DNA of 64,000 nt from Epiperipatus broadwayi (GCA_028023455.1 JAQFVV010000013.1:11880579-11944578); one strand, 5' to 3'; shown: positions 1 through 15,849, counted from the stretch's first letter. Numbers and translations: made by a program. Notes: generated by a model from the sequence alone, not told the origin.

Positions 1-3546
<3,546 letters not shown>

Positions 3547-3829
3547 TTAGAGAAAAAAAGTTTAGCATTTTTGAGCTCATTAAAAGTAGACATTCACAAA
3601 CATAATAAATTAAAATCAATATATCATCCTACAGTAAATATAAACATATATATATATGTGTGTGTGTGTGTTGAAAAGTCTCATCATAAAGTGATTAATG
3701 CATGTGATTTTTATGTCAATAGCTTATGTTAAAAATCAGAGAAAATTTATATATTTTTTTCATATAATAGTTTGCATGCAATCCAGTTAACTCATTCAAA
3801 TATAGCTATTCCTACCTAGCAATAAAATA

Positions 3830-3831
<2 letters not shown>

Positions 3832-3878
<47 letters not shown>
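3832..3878. repeat. (TA)n microsatellite, 47 bp
   Basis: An uninterrupted alternating AT tract. It is likely polymorphic in length and a possible assembly-length uncertainty. Confidence 0.95.
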
Positions 3879-3881
<3 letters not shown>

Positions 3882-4129
3882 TCTCATCAACTAATTGTAA
3901 AGTTGGAGCTGCCCCCACTCTTCATTGTGTAATTTTAAGATCATTTCATCTCTCATAGTAAAATTCTATGATACTTCATCCTCCTTGTATGTAATAAATT
4001 GTTGCACTAGTGTTAATATGTATTTTAAATCAAATGCATTTTTCAAGTAATGCACCGTAATTCTATACCTCATCATTCAACTACGTTAAACTGAAATCTT
4101 CAGGCACAGATATATTGATAATGATATTT

Positions 4130-4270
4130 ATCTTTGGTATCTGATTTTTTTAAAAAAAATTTCTTCAGGAATAAAGACACCAGACAGGAAAATTACAATC
4201 TCACAACTAATTTCTAATCATCAGGCATTTATCCAGTCAGAAAAATAAGCACCACTGATTGCTATGCCAT
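4130..4270. repeat. Diverged dispersed repeat (also near 5796-5940)
   Basis: The phrase order TTCAGGAA, AAGACACCAGA, AATCTCACAACT, ATTTCTAATCATCAGGC recurs in eroded form at 5796-5880 (TTCAGAAAC, AGATCAGATGGC, AATTTCATAATTC, ATTTCTGATTAT). The order and spacing are kept although identity is modest. I infer one old interspersed family; the class is unknown. Confidence 0.4.
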
Positions 4271-6441
4271 TAGATGTTTAAATATCTGCTTTACATGTAA
4301 AATTGTGTAAAATACTGATATTGTCATTGTATAATGTATTGATATCATGTAGTAAATTTTTAGCATATTTACTGCATCTTCTTTCTAAGTTATTATTTCA
4401 CCTTTATATAGAATCCATTATCTGAATTAGTCTTCTACTGACTATAATCCCTTTTTCCTCCTAATTGCTACATCTTTTTTTTTAATTTGTACAAACTTTA
4501 ATGAATAGATTGTACAAATTTGACAAATTAATAGGATGTATTTTTTCTTCAAATCTCTCTTACAACAATACTTATGAATAATTTGCCGCTGACTTTGATT
4601 ATTCAAAAAGTTTATTGCTGATAATGTATATATGTTGACGGATTAATTAAAAACTTTTATGAATTCAATAAAGTTGTTAGAGAAAATAATTTAAGATTAT
4701 CTGTAAATATATTTATGAGTTTAATATTTAAGTTATCTGTAAATATATATATGTATATATTTTTACTTTTACAATTTTATGAGGAAAAATTCTGGCATAA
4801 ATTTTGCTACAAAAGCTTTCAAAGCAAGACTAGAGTTGGATATCTATTGAAACAATATGCATTTATAAAAAGAAAAATTTGTAATTAAAAAATAAGATTT
4901 AAAAAATATTCCAAAGCAGTATCCTGATTTTTATATATGAAATAATTTGGAGAAGTCCTTACAAAAAAGTTTCTAATTTCCACTGGAAATAGAAATTATT
5001 CTCAAGTATATTCCAAAAATAAAGATATTGTCAAACCACAGACCCATACTTTAAAAGTACACAAAAAATCTATCATTCATCCATAATGCTGTAATTTATA
5101 CAAATTATTATACTGTCAGAAAAATCCTGACTATAGAAATGAACAACAATTTTTCATTACCAAAATTTCATTACTACTATGATTCTTTAAGAAGAAAGAC
5201 TTATTTGTCCCAAAATATCTTATGATAAAAAAACTTTGTATACATAAAATGTCTTAAGGAAATAAAGATAGAAAAAATGAAATATTGTTGTGGATATTGG
5301 TGCCAATATATAAAAAAAATATGAAACTAATAGATTATACACAAAAAATTATTTTAATACAACAGAACAAACTGACTTAAAAATAATATTTTATTCATAG
5401 AAAAATAAGGCATTATAAGCAATACACATAACAAAGATAAAAATTAATGAAGGAACAATGTGACAGTTGATAATATTTTGAAGACAGATTGAATACAAAA
5501 AATAACTGCAAAGAATGATTATAACTTAGCAGTTTTATAAAATCATATTTAAAAGGTTTTGAAATGTACAAGTTGACTAATTCATGATGTAATAATTAAA
5601 CAATAAAATATATTTGTTTAAAGGATTAAAAAATAATAATGTTTAATTAAAAATTATAAGTGACTATGTTCAATTGTTTATCATAATTTGTAATTTATAC
5701 CAGTTTTCCCACCAATTCTAATTAAACATCTTGACGTTAGAATTTGCAGAAAATTTCTTCTTAAAGAAATATTATTAAAATCATTTCACAAAGTGTTTTT
5801 TTTAATAGTCCTCTTCAGAAACAAAAGATCAGATGGCAAAACAATTTCATAATTCATTTCTGATTATAAAATAGAATTTTGTTAATTCTTTCAGGTTCTA
5901 AACCTGATTAAGTCATCATTATCATCAGTGCTGTTTACTGCTGTGGTTATAAATTTTCCTTTTCTTAAAATGACTAATTATGTCTCTGACACTTAGCCAA
6001 CTTCACTGCATCCATAAGTTTCTTTTCAAAAGACAGATCAATAACTTCTTTATTCTTTGTTTTTATTATTTCACAATAATAGAAGCTGAAGCAAAAAATA
6101 CTTGTTCGCGACAAGCTAAGAATTTACAATGAATGCCATAATTATTATTACACAGTGCTCACAAAAAAATATTACAATTATATAAAAAGACTTTTTCTGA
6201 TGTGGTCATTGCTGCATTTATCTGGCATAGCAATGATGAAGTTCAAATTTGAGTGCACCATTACAATTTCTTCAGGTATCCAGTCCATAGTTAATCTAAT
6301 TATCCCTCTATTTTACCAACCAATAGTGATCTAGTCTAGTAAGTAAACATTTCTTCAGATTTCTTTAATCAAATAGTGTTTAAGAGCTTTTATCTTCAAG
6401 TGGCCTATTGAGTAGTTTTACTTAACCAGTAATATATATAT

Positions 6442-8383
6442 TGTAACCGCCCGGTCGACGGCTTCCGTGCCGAAAGCACATTAAAGTCACTCCTATGAAT
6501 CTGCTGTGTTCTTGCGTCTGGGGGTCACATAATGTTCGGTGAAGATAATTTCAAACACATATACACGTACGCTTTTCTTTATTTATACGTAAATTCGGAT
6601 CGAATCCAAGTAGTAGGTGCCAGGAGAACTTTACAAGAGTCCGCCATGTATGTGCATAAGCTCACTCAACTATATCACAAAACATGCCCGTGCATCACTC
6701 CAGTCGGAAGCAAGAAACAAACAGAGCCACTATCACCTTTCAAATTATATCGCATATATGACCTTTCAATCGCGATCAATCAGACTTATCGTATTAGGGC
6801 CCACCCTATATCCCACAGAACAAATCAATCAAAGCTTAATATTAATCTAAGAAAGGTATGGTAATATAACGTAAGTTTAATCAAATCCCAACACCAAAAT
6901 ATCAAATGCATTCATTCGTAACAAAAAAACAAATTGGATCACTCCAGCACTCATTCCCTATCATATAAATGTGAGTTGAAATTCCAATCAATCAATAACA
7001 AAATACTAATTAAATAAATGGTTTATTTAAATCTATTTAATAACAATTTTATGCCGGTATATGACTGGCAAGCTGAGATAAATTAACTATAGAATTAAAT
7101 GGGACTTCGCACATATATTAAAGGATGTTTATTTGTAGACAAACTTATTCTGGTTAAGTTCTTTAATCATTCATTTATGGTCGCGAGTAATTTTATCATT
7201 TAGCTAAATGTTTTTCACTAGTTATTGTTTTTAAAGTTTATCTACTCTGGTGCATAAGTGAGTACGATTAATTTAAAGATAGCTACCTGTGGAACGTAGA
7301 CAGCCGGTAAGAAGGATCCTGAGCGATGATTTCTTCTTTAACTAGGCATTCTGGCAATTTGCGAGGTCTCAAAAGAGTGTGTGGTCCTTAGGTGAAGTTT
7401 CTCCGGTGTTACGAGCATCCTAGGGGCAATCAGCTGAACGGAGCGCGGAGGTCCGGCGGTCAAGCCGCAAATTTTAGGTTCAGGAACGCATCTCCATTAT
7501 ACTATTATACGAAAGTTAGATCTTATTTCTACTGGTATAAGAAAAACTTTCTTTACAAAATCAGCAACTTAATTATTCCAAGCACATCGGTGATTCTGCT
7601 AATCCTTTTTCTTCTTCGCAATTCCCTTTGTAATTTCTCTCTTCTCTCGCCCTCACACCTTGAATTTTTTTCATCCAATCTCCCCCTTGCACCTGTGAGT
7701 CCCTTCATCCAATAGGTCCATCGAGTATTAACTTAATTCAGCGATTTCTGGGATCGTTTGCACCACTTTGGAATTTAACTCAATTTGGCCATTTTTTCAG
7801 GCATTGTTTAGCTGGAGACAGAAGTCTGGGTTGTACAATAGCAGCGTACACCTTTTCTCACTTCTGTTTCTAAATTCGGCTTATTTTATCTAGACCTTAC
7901 CGACATATATCCGGCTTATTGTTTCATTTTTACTAACTTTACATTTACTAATTACCCCCCATTGAAAATAATTTTAGATCGCTTGGAATTTCAGAACATG
8001 TTGCAAATTAATCAATTCATTTTCTCTCTTTGTTCAAACAAGATTTAAATGACTTAATAAAATGTCAAACCTGTGTTCAATCATTCATCTTTCTTTTTTA
8101 AAAAAAACAAAAAAAGCAAACTTACAACTAATGATTACATATTTATTCTCAAAACTACAAAATAACCAAAAAAAAACTCTTTTACTCTTATTTCAATAAA
8201 TTTTACAGGTACTCTTATATAGCTGTGATCATGCTCTAGAAATGGGTGTTTCTCGTTCATTATTAACGCAAAACCTTTTTTTTTAAAAGTTTTGTACCTG
8301 TCATTCATTTCGTCAATTGCATATATATTTAATCTAACATCACAAGCCTGGATTCAAATCCCATGTAACGCTATTCCGTTACA
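6442..8383 (-). repeat. 3' LTR of the gypsy element
   Basis: 1942 bp. It begins TGTAACCGCC and ends CCGTTACA, so it has short inverted termini. The sequence is nearly identical to 13006-14951, differing by scattered substitutions and small indels; one is about 8 bp shorter near 6970 where the other copy repeats ATATAA. The LTR is unusually long for this superfamily but not unprecedented. A 110-codon plus-strand open frame at 6532-6864 recurs in the other LTR but shows mostly amino-acid-changing differences. Confidence 0.95.
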
Positions 8384-8397
8384 TATCTCCCCGCCCG
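8384..8397 (-). promoter_or_regulatory. Polypurine tract next to the 3' LTR
   Basis: On the minus strand GGGCGGGGAGATA lies directly against the TGTAAC start of the 3' LTR. This is the expected place and composition of the plus-strand DNA primer. Confidence 0.75.
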
Positions 8398-8448
8398 GTG
8401 TAGAGTAAAATCCGAGGTTGCGGATTTTAGCTCTGAGAAGGAGCCAAG

Positions 8449-9689
8449 TTATTCGGCCCTCTTCAGTGCCCTTGCATTGAAAGTCCCTTTAATCGCTTTT
8501 CCTCGTGCCAGTACAAAGGCATTATTCCCATATGCCCTGATGATCTCGTATGAGCCATCGTAGAGGTCAAGGAATTTCTTAAATATGTTCTGTTCTGGCC
8601 GACTAACCGGATTTGATCTTACCATAACTCTGTCTCCCACAGTGAATGTGTTTTGGATTGGCCTATCGGTCTGCCTTCACTTTTCCCCCATATGTTCTAA
8701 TCTCTGTAATGCTACCTGGTTATCATGTTTTCGGTCCACTCTCCCTGTCCGGATCGCAGGTCTATCATCGTAAGGATACGGTATCGGTCGTCCGTAATGA
8801 AGTCGACTTGGTTCAAGCCCAGTGGACTCATTTTTTGAGGTATTGATCATATCAACGATCCGGGGAATTTCCCGAACCCATTTCCGATGATCTCCCGCAG
8901 TGTACACATGAAATAGCCGCCCCAACTCATGCATCACCCGCTCGCATGGGTTGCTTTGCGGATTCCGGATAGATGTCATATGATGTTTGACCCCAATTCG
9001 GTTCACCCTTGCCTCCACGTCCTTGATACAAAGGGCGTACCATGATCTGATAAAATGCACTTAGGTTTCCCGATGATGGGGAACTGTTTGGTTTCCAACA
9101 GTTTGATGGTCTGGTTCGCATTTGCCTGGGCCATAGGGTACGCAGCGACCATTTTGGAGCACAAATCATAAGTAATCAGTAAATATCTCTTCCCCCCAAA
9201 CATTGGCAATGGGCCGTAGTAATCAATAGCCAAAGTGTGGTTTGGCTCCTGGATGATAATCGGTATCTGCGATTTTTCATTTGATCGGTTTAATGGTTTT
9301 GTCCTCGCACAGACCTCACACTTCCGGAGTCTTCTGGCAATGTCTTGGGACATCCCTGGCCAATAAAACCAATTACTAAGGTACCCCTCAGTCTTGCTGG
9401 TTCCGTAATGGCCACGTTCCTGATGTGTCTTATCCACCAGTTGATCCCGCATTTCCTTCGGTATTACGATACGGGTTTGTTTCCCATTCCTGGTTTTCCT
9501 TTGGACTATCCCTTCCAGAATAATGCATCGGTCCCGATACTTCCATAACCGACCCCCAGTCTCTTCCTTTTGTTTACCTGCTCCCACATTTCGCTTCCTT
9601 TCACGTATGTATCGGATTATTTGTTGACACTCTTTGTCCCCTTCCTGGCCCCTCCGAATGTTGTTCGCACTAAACTCACGCTCTTTGCT
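8449..9689 (-). pseudogene. Gypsy integrase, frameshifted, with one stop
   Basis: The integrase follows RNase H in the same frame after a TGA at 9690-9692. Its N-terminal zinc module is visible (HQERGHYGTSKTEG, then CEVCARTK, an HHCC pattern). The catalytic core shows D in AIDYYGPLP, D in ILSDHGTPF and E in PQSNPCERV, matching the DDE triad. Between the second D and the E, near 9004-9010, the frame shifts by one base. A TGA at 8677-8679 then interrupts the C-terminal part, and the same frame resumes with VGDRVMVRSNPV and ends at 8449-8451, 51 bp before the polypurine tract. The order of domains is normal; the enzyme cannot be made as one chain. Confidence 0.9.
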
Positions 9690-10921
9690 TCACCGGGTAG
9701 TAGCGGCAATATACGCGAATTCCTCAGCCTCAACATTTGGCTGCTGTCCCACAGGGTAACGGCTCAGCGCGTCCGCAACCACGTTATCCTTCCCTTTGCA
9801 ATATTCCACTTCGTACTGGAACTCCTGCAGGGCTAGGCTCCACCTCTCTAATCTATTGTTTGTCAAAAAACTTTTATTAAGGAATTCGAGGCTCCGATGG
9901 TCGGTGATTACTTTCACTTTGGATCCGACCAGGTATTGTCTGAATTTTTTGAAGGCCCATACTATGGTGAGGGCTTCCCGTTCTGTGACCGTGTATCTCC
10001 ATTCGAGGTCCTTGAGTAGTCGGCTGATGAAGGCCAACACCCTTTGTTCACCCTCCAGTCCCCTTTGGTACAAAGTTGCTCCTAGTCCGATGTCACTACT
10101 GTCGGTCTGTACCCAAAAGGTCTGGTCGAAGTCCGGGTATGCTAACATGGTCTGTTTTAAAAATCCTTCTTTCACCCTCTGGAAGCTCCGTTCTCTTTTC
10201 TCATCCCATACCCACACTTGCTCCTTTCTTAATAATTGTAGTAGGGGTTCCATATCGTGGGAGAAGTTTTCATAAAATTTGTTGTAGAACGTGCACATTC
10301 CGAGAAATGCTTTAATATCCTTTCTCTTTTTCGGAACTGGGAATTCTTGGATGGCCTGAATCTTCTCGGGGTTAGGCCGTATCCCATCCTGGCTTATGAT
10401 GTGTCCCAAGAACTTAACTTCCTGGGTCACAAAGTGGCTTTTCTTTAGGTTTATTTTTATTCCCTTCTGTTCGTATTCATGGAGCAACAATTCTAAGTGC
10501 TGACAATGCTCCTCTATGTCTCCAGATGCTATAATGATATCATCTACGTACATGGTGACAAATTTCTTGACTTCATCTGATAGGGTTTGGTCCATGCACT
10601 GCACTAAGCCTGCACCACTATTCCTTAATCCGAAAGGCACGCGGTTGAACTGGTACGCCCATCCATTATATTTGAATGCAGTGTATTTCCGATCATCCGG
10701 ATGGAGGCTCATTTGCCAGTAACTATTTGTCAAATCCACAGTGGAAAAAATTATCTTGTTCTGAAATCTAGTCATCAGTTCGTTCATGATGGGCGGAGCG
10801 TTTGTATCCGGGATTGTCACCTTGTTCAGCTGCCTAGCATCGAGGCACAATCGTATCGATCCGTCACCCTTTTTTACGGCTAAGATGGGGTTGTTGTATG
10901 GTGAAGTACACTTTGAAATAA
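9690..10921 (-). pseudogene. Gypsy reverse transcriptase and RNase H
   Basis: Open from the frameshift at the C-run (10922-10928) to a TGA at 9690-9692. RT motifs in order: LDARQLNKVTIPD, FSTVDLTNSYWQ (first catalytic Asp), PFGLRNSGAG, and VTMYVDDIIIAS with the YVDD catalytic pair, then KFLGHIIS. RNase H follows with VQTDSSDIGLGA, TVTEREALTIVWA, ITDHRSLEFL and VADALSRYP, carrying the acidic catalytic residues. Within this stretch the frame is intact, which is consistent with recent decay. It makes element cDNA and removes the RNA template in the family. Confidence 0.93.
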
Positions 10922-12156
10922 CCCCCCCACTCTACCATCTGCTCCAGCTGAGTTTCAATCTCCTTCCGGTATTGGAAAAGTATTGGATACGCCCTCGTTT
11001 GATATGGGTTGCTGGTGTTCAACCGGATTCGGTGTTCGTACCCATTGATTACTCCCGGCTTGTCCGAGAAAACACTCTCGTAGGTCTCCAGTATTCCTTG
11101 AATCTTCTCTCTTTGCCCTTTACTTGGTCCCGTCATTTCATCAACTCTTTTCTCGATCACCCCCTTTACCATGATGCACTGCAGTTTCTTCTGCCCTTCT
11201 GGCTCTCTATTCATGGTTCCCCCAAAGGGCACGGTGACTCTCCCAATTCTTGCTTGTCCGGTCCCGTAATCGATGCTACATTTTGCCATCCTCATGAAGT
11301 CCGACCCTAACACCAAGTAGTGTATCAGCCCCTCAAGTATTAACACAATCTGGGTGAATTCCTGCCCTGCGATAACTATATTCGCACACACCTGTTTGGT
11401 CTGTATCTTTGCTCTTTTCCCATTGGCCAGTATGATCTGGGTCCCTTTCAACGGTATGATTTTCATTTCTGTTGGCCCTTGGGCAATCCTGTCGAAGGTT
11501 TCCTGAGCCATTACAGACACCTGACTTCCTGTATCCAGCAGCGCCCTTGCAAGCACCCCTTGGATTGATACCTCGATCTTTGGGCACTCTTGTTTTCCCC
11601 GAGGCCCTTCCCCCCTTTCATCTTGTGTTATATTAGCTATCCTAATTCCATCATTCCCTTCTTTGACAAAGTATTCATCGTTTTCGGCCGCATCCAACAC
11701 CTCCAATACTCGTTTTATCTCAGTTTCCCCCTCAGTAATTCGTCTGATCTCCCTGGGCAGGTTGCGCCCTGCTATCCTAATTTTCCGCTCTTCCGGTACT
11801 TGGTATTCGTTTATTTTTCTTAATCTCGCCATCTGTCGCTGTATGAAAGTACTGTACGTCTCATCCTCATCCCTTTTGCTTTGTTCGATTGCCCACTTTT
11901 CCCTTTCTTGTTGGGCTAGTCCCCAATATCTTCCCATTATGGCTCTTTGGTATTCTTCGAATGTTTCCGGTTTCTCTTTCATCGCCTCCCACCATTCCAT
12001 TGCTTCCCCTTGGATATGGCTGCATGCAATTGCTATCTTCGATTCTTCGCTAAACTGCCCACATGAGAACAACCTCTTCAGACTTTCCACATGTCGACAT
12101 GGGCTTTCGTCTCCCTTCCCTTCGAACTGTTCGAGTTTAATCCACTTTCCCTCCAT
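10864..12156 (-). pseudogene. Gypsy gag plus aspartic protease, running into RT
   Basis: A 430-codon open frame starting at an ATG. Residues about 1-165 resemble a retrotransposon gag core, with AIACSHIQGEAMEWWEAM and YSTFIQRQMARL typical of this fold. No CCHC knuckle is present. Residues about 190-290 are a pepsin-like retroviral protease: ALLDTGSQVSVM holds the active-site DTG and VLGSDFM the later hydrophobic-G motif. The last ~80 residues enter the RT N-terminus (YQTRAYPILF) and are lost at a run of seven C (G in element sense) at 10922-10928, after which the RT frame continues one base later. Gag and protease share one frame here, so a gag-pol shift site is not apparent at the usual place. 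Confidence 0.9.
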
Positions 12157-12983
12157 TCTGTTTGATGCCCAATGTGTAATTAATTATAGTAATCTGCGGC
12201 TCGTTACCTACTACTCCGTGGGTCCCACTGACTGTCTTATCCTATCCTCAGATGCTCCTTGCCCTTCAAAATTCCCACAGCTCCTGTCATTCCTCCAATT
12301 TGGTTTCTATCGCTCATACTATCCCAGGTCCCTCTGTTCCCTCCATTTCTATTCAGCAGCTATCGATTATATGTGCGGCTATATCTATTATACAGTTATA
12401 TGCGTCTTTATATATATACGCTATGTTGACTTCTTTCTTTAGCCCCCTTTTCTTTTTAAGTAAAACACAAAACTCCTAACAAGATCCCAGTTACAGTACT
12501 TCCTTTGTGCAAGAATATAAATACGTCTTTTAACGATGTATATTTTTTTTTTATTTTATTTGCGCTTAAATTATTTGCATTTAATTTTAACATAGATTAA
12601 TTTATGAGTTTGCTTCCTTTTAATATACGATATTTCTTCCACGGAATCCAGCTATTCCACAGCCTTCTACAACTATCAAGTATTTTCGGACGCTTGATTA
12701 TTTTAGTGCTAATAAGAGAACTAATCCCTTTCCCACTCCCTTGAGCAACGTTTGACGGTTTTATTTTATGGTGATTCCGAAAATTTCCCCCCGCTTTAAT
12801 AGATAATTTATTCTGTTATTTCGAGCGCCCTCTCTCTTTTTTTTTTATATATATATGTAAATTTGAGCCTTATTTAGGCCACTACACGTAGTTTCTTCAC
12901 GGGGTTTCTTTATTTAAATTTGCTTTCATTGTTAGAAACGTCAGCTGTATCCACGTCAGTCCAACCACTTGAAACAATAGTTT
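12157..12983 (-). other. Gypsy 5' leader between primer-binding site and gag
   Basis: About 0.83 kb between the primer-binding site and the gag ATG, on the minus strand. It is AT- and T-rich with no coding match. It would be the untranslated leader and probable packaging region of the element RNA. Confidence 0.6.
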
Positions 12984-13003
12984 GGGGCCACGTTGACGCG
13001 CCA
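12984..13003 (-). promoter_or_regulatory. Primer-binding site, tRNA-Lys-like
   Basis: Two bases inside the 5' LTR the minus strand reads TGGCGCGTCAACGTGGCCCC. The first and last parts fit the 3' end complement of animal tRNA-Lys(CUU), TGGCGCCCAACGTGGGGC, with an extra base and mismatches in the middle and end. The position and leading TGG identify it as the primer site; the tRNA identity is an inference from memory. Confidence 0.65.
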
Positions 13004-13005
13004 AA

Positions 13006-14951
13006 TATAACCGCCCGGTCGACGGCTTCCGTGCCGAAAGCACATTAAAGTCACTCCTATGAATCTGCTGTGTTCTTGCGTCTGGGGGTTACATAATGTT
13101 CGATGAAGATAATTTCAAACACATATACAGGTACGCTTTTATTTATTTATATGTAAATTTGGATCGAATCCAAGTAGTAGGTGCCAGGAGAACTTTACAA
13201 GAGTCCGCCACATATGTGCATAAGCTAACTCAACTATATCGCAAAACATGCCCGTGCATCACTCCAGTCGGAAGCAAGAAACGAACACAGCCAATATCAC
13301 CTTTCAAATTATATTGCATATGTGACCTTTCAATCGCGATCAATCAGACTTATCGTATTAGGGCCCGCCCTATATCCCACAGAACAAATCAATCAAAGCT
13401 TAATATTAATCTAAGAAAGGTATGGTAATATAAAGTAAGTTTAATCAAATCCCAACACCAAAATATCAAATGCATTCATTCGTAACAAAAAAACAAATTG
13501 GATCACTCCAGCACTCATTCCCTATCATATAAATATATAAATGTGAGTTGAAATTCCAATCAATCAATAACAAAATACTAATTAAATAAATGATTTATTT
13601 AAATCTATTTAATAACAATTTTATGCCGGTATCTGACTGGCAAGCCGAGATAAATTAATTATAGAATTAAATGGGACTTTGCACATATATTAAAGGATGT
13701 TTATTTGTAGACAAACTTATTCTGGTTAAGTTCTTTAATCATTCATTTATGGTCGCGAGTAATTTTATCATTTAGCTAAATGTTTTTCACTAGTTATTGT
13801 TTTTAAAGTTTATCTACTCTGGTGCATAAGAGAGTACGATTAATTTAAAGATAGCTACCTGTGGAATGTAGATAGCCAGTAAGAAGGATCCTGAGCGATG
13901 ATTTCTTCTTTAACTAAGCATTCTGGCAATTTGCGAGGTCTCAAAAGCGTGTGTGGTCCTTAGGTGAAGTTTCTCCGGTGTTACGAGCATTCTAGGGGCA
14001 ATCAGCTGAACGGAGCGCGGAGGTCCGGCGGTCAAGCCGCAAATTTTAGGTTCAGCAACGCATCTCCGTTATACTATTATACGAAAGTTAGATCTTATTT
14101 CTACTGGTAAAAAGAAAACTTTCTTTACAAAATCAGCAACTTAATTATTCCAAGCACATCGGTGATTCTGCTAATCCTTTTTCTTTTTCGCAATTCCCCT
14201 TGTAATTTCTCTCTTCTCCCGCCCTCACACCTTGAATTTTTTTCATCCAATCTCCCCCTTGCACCTGTGAGTCCCTTCATCCAATAGGTCCATCGAGTAT
14301 TAACTTAATTCAGCGATTTCTGGGATCGTTTGCACCACTTTGGAATTTAACTCAATTTGGCCATTTTTTCAGGCATTGTTTAGCTGGAGACAGAAGTCTA
14401 GGTTGTACAATAGCAGCGTACACCTTTTCTCACTTCTGTTTCTAAATTCGGCTTATTTTATCTAGACCTTACCGACATATATCCGGCTTATTGTTTCATT
14501 TTTACTAACTTTACATTTACTAATTACCCCCCATTGAAAATAATTTTAGATCGCTTGGAATTTCAGAACATGTTGCAAATTAATCAATTCATTTTCTCTC
14601 TTTGTTCAAACATGATTTAAATGACTTAATAAAATGTCAAACCTGTGTTCAATCATTCATCTTTCTTTTTAAAAAAAACAAAAAAAGCAAACTTACAACT
14701 AATGATTACATATTTATTCTCAAAACTACAAAATAACAAAAAAAACTCTTATTACTCTTATTTCAATAAATTTGACAGGTACTCTTATATAGCTGCGACC
14801 ATGCTCTAGAAACGGGTGTTTCTCGTTCATTATTAACGCAAAACCTTTTTTTTAAAGTTTTGTACCTGTCATTCATTTCGTCAATTACATATATATTTAA
14901 TCTAACATCACAAGCCTGGATTCAAATCCCATGTAACGCTATTCCGTTACA
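13006..14951 (-). repeat. 5' LTR of the gypsy element
   Basis: 1946 bp partner of 6442-8383. In element orientation it would carry the promoter and start of transcription. Its internal boundary reads TATAAC on the plus strand where the other LTR has TGTAAC, so the canonical CA terminus at this edge has mutated to TA. I could not place TATA box, start site or polyadenylation signal with confidence in such AT-rich DNA. Confidence 0.95.
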
Positions 14952-15119
14952 ATATATATGTCTAAATTTAAAATTAATATTAAAAAAGTGAATTCATGAA
15001 CTTTTGACTGAAACAATAAATGAAAGATTAAAAGGAGTCATTTGAAAAGATAATTTTTCAATATTACAAAATTATGCACATCATACACAAATAAGATCAT
15101 ACATTATGAATTGCTGAAA
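14952..15119. other. Short AT-rich spacer
   Basis: Pre-insertion flank of the gypsy element. Nothing recognisable. Confidence 0.5.
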
Positions 15120-15720
15120 AGAAGGTTTAACATTAACTGAAAAGATATACATTGATTAAAGGAACTGAAAAGGAAAAAGTACTAATGTTAAATCAATAAA
15201 TCTTACCATTTATAATTAGTATTTCTATGTGATTATTCATATAATAAACAAATATGGATGAAATGCTTGTCAATATAGATCAGTCAGCATTACAAAGTTA
15301 TTGGATTTATCTCTGAGTTTAAAAATAAAAAAACATTATAATCTTCTTTTCATATGCTTGATAGTTCTTAACTAACATATAAATGGATAAATGTGTGTAT
15401 GAGTACTCATTCTCCTTTATATTTACAACAGTAACAAACCAAAAATAAATTATAGTTGTCATATCTAAATGTTATAAAATTGTCATCTAAGATAAGGGTT
15501 AGTGTTTAAGACAAAGGACGTAAAGAATTATGAGAATACAGATCTAAGCTGTTATTTAATGACAACATTTTATTTGAGTATCTACAGCTGTAGATTAGTT
15601 TCAAGTAAAGGAAGATTATGCGATTTAGAAAAAAAAATGAAGACAATTGATCAAAAAGTGAACTTGCATTTTGTTGTAAAGGCAAAAACATTAGAAGTAT
15701 AAAATAAAATTAATTGTAAA
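15120..15720 (+). mobile_element. 5' fragment of the RTE-like LINE family seen at 43930-46815
   Basis: The block GATTATTCATATAATAAAC, then GGATGAAATGCTTGTCAATA, ATCAGTCAGCATTACAAAG, TCTCTGAGTTTAAA recurs near 44040-44130 in the same order (GGATGGGCTACTCACCAATA, CAGCCAATGTGG, TCTCCGAATTTAAA). Similar words continue to AAGGAAGATTAT near 15608. At 44010 this block precedes an endonuclease-RT relic, so here it is probably the 5' part of a truncated or broken copy. No coding part follows in the same orientation. Confidence 0.55.
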
Positions 15721-15849
15721 TAAAGAAAAATGAAAAACAGCACTGTAAAAATTGATGCACATCAAAAAGAATGGCAAGATACTTAATGGACAAATTTAAA
15801 GGCAGATAGTTCAAGTTTATAAAACAAGTTCTCATACTGATGAAATATC

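Larger units (their letters stand above)
6442..14951 (-). mobile_element. Full-length Ty3/gypsy LTR retrotransposon (8.5 kb), degenerate coding
   Basis: Two long direct repeats (6442-8383 and 13006-14951) bound an internal region coding gag, protease, RT, RNase H and integrase in that order on the minus strand. Integrase after RNase H places it in Ty3/gypsy, not Copia. In element orientation the 5' LTR is 13006-14951. LTR ends are TGTAAC...GTTACA, with a one-base change (TATAAC) at 13006. It lies in (AT)n on both sides, so a target-site duplication of 4 to 8 bp (ATAT-type) fits but cannot be sized. No envelope-like frame or chromodomain was seen. Two frameshifts and two in-frame stops make it non-autonomous now, yet the LTRs remain very similar, so the insertion is fairly recent. 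Confidence 0.95.

Noticed and set aside
3885-3945. Minus-strand EEWGQLQL near 3915 as an RCC1-repeat exon
   Set aside because: Only WGQL fits; flanking residues and splice sites do not, and the region looks like a dispersed repeat.
6532-6864. Plus-strand 110-codon frame repeated in both LTRs (also 13096-13428)
   Set aside because: It is antisense to the element genes, and the two copies differ mostly by amino-acid changes, as expected without selection. Its conservation just reflects LTR identity.
9570-11310. Long plus-strand frames opposite pol
   Set aside because: Shadows of the minus-strand gypsy genes, with no family resemblance.
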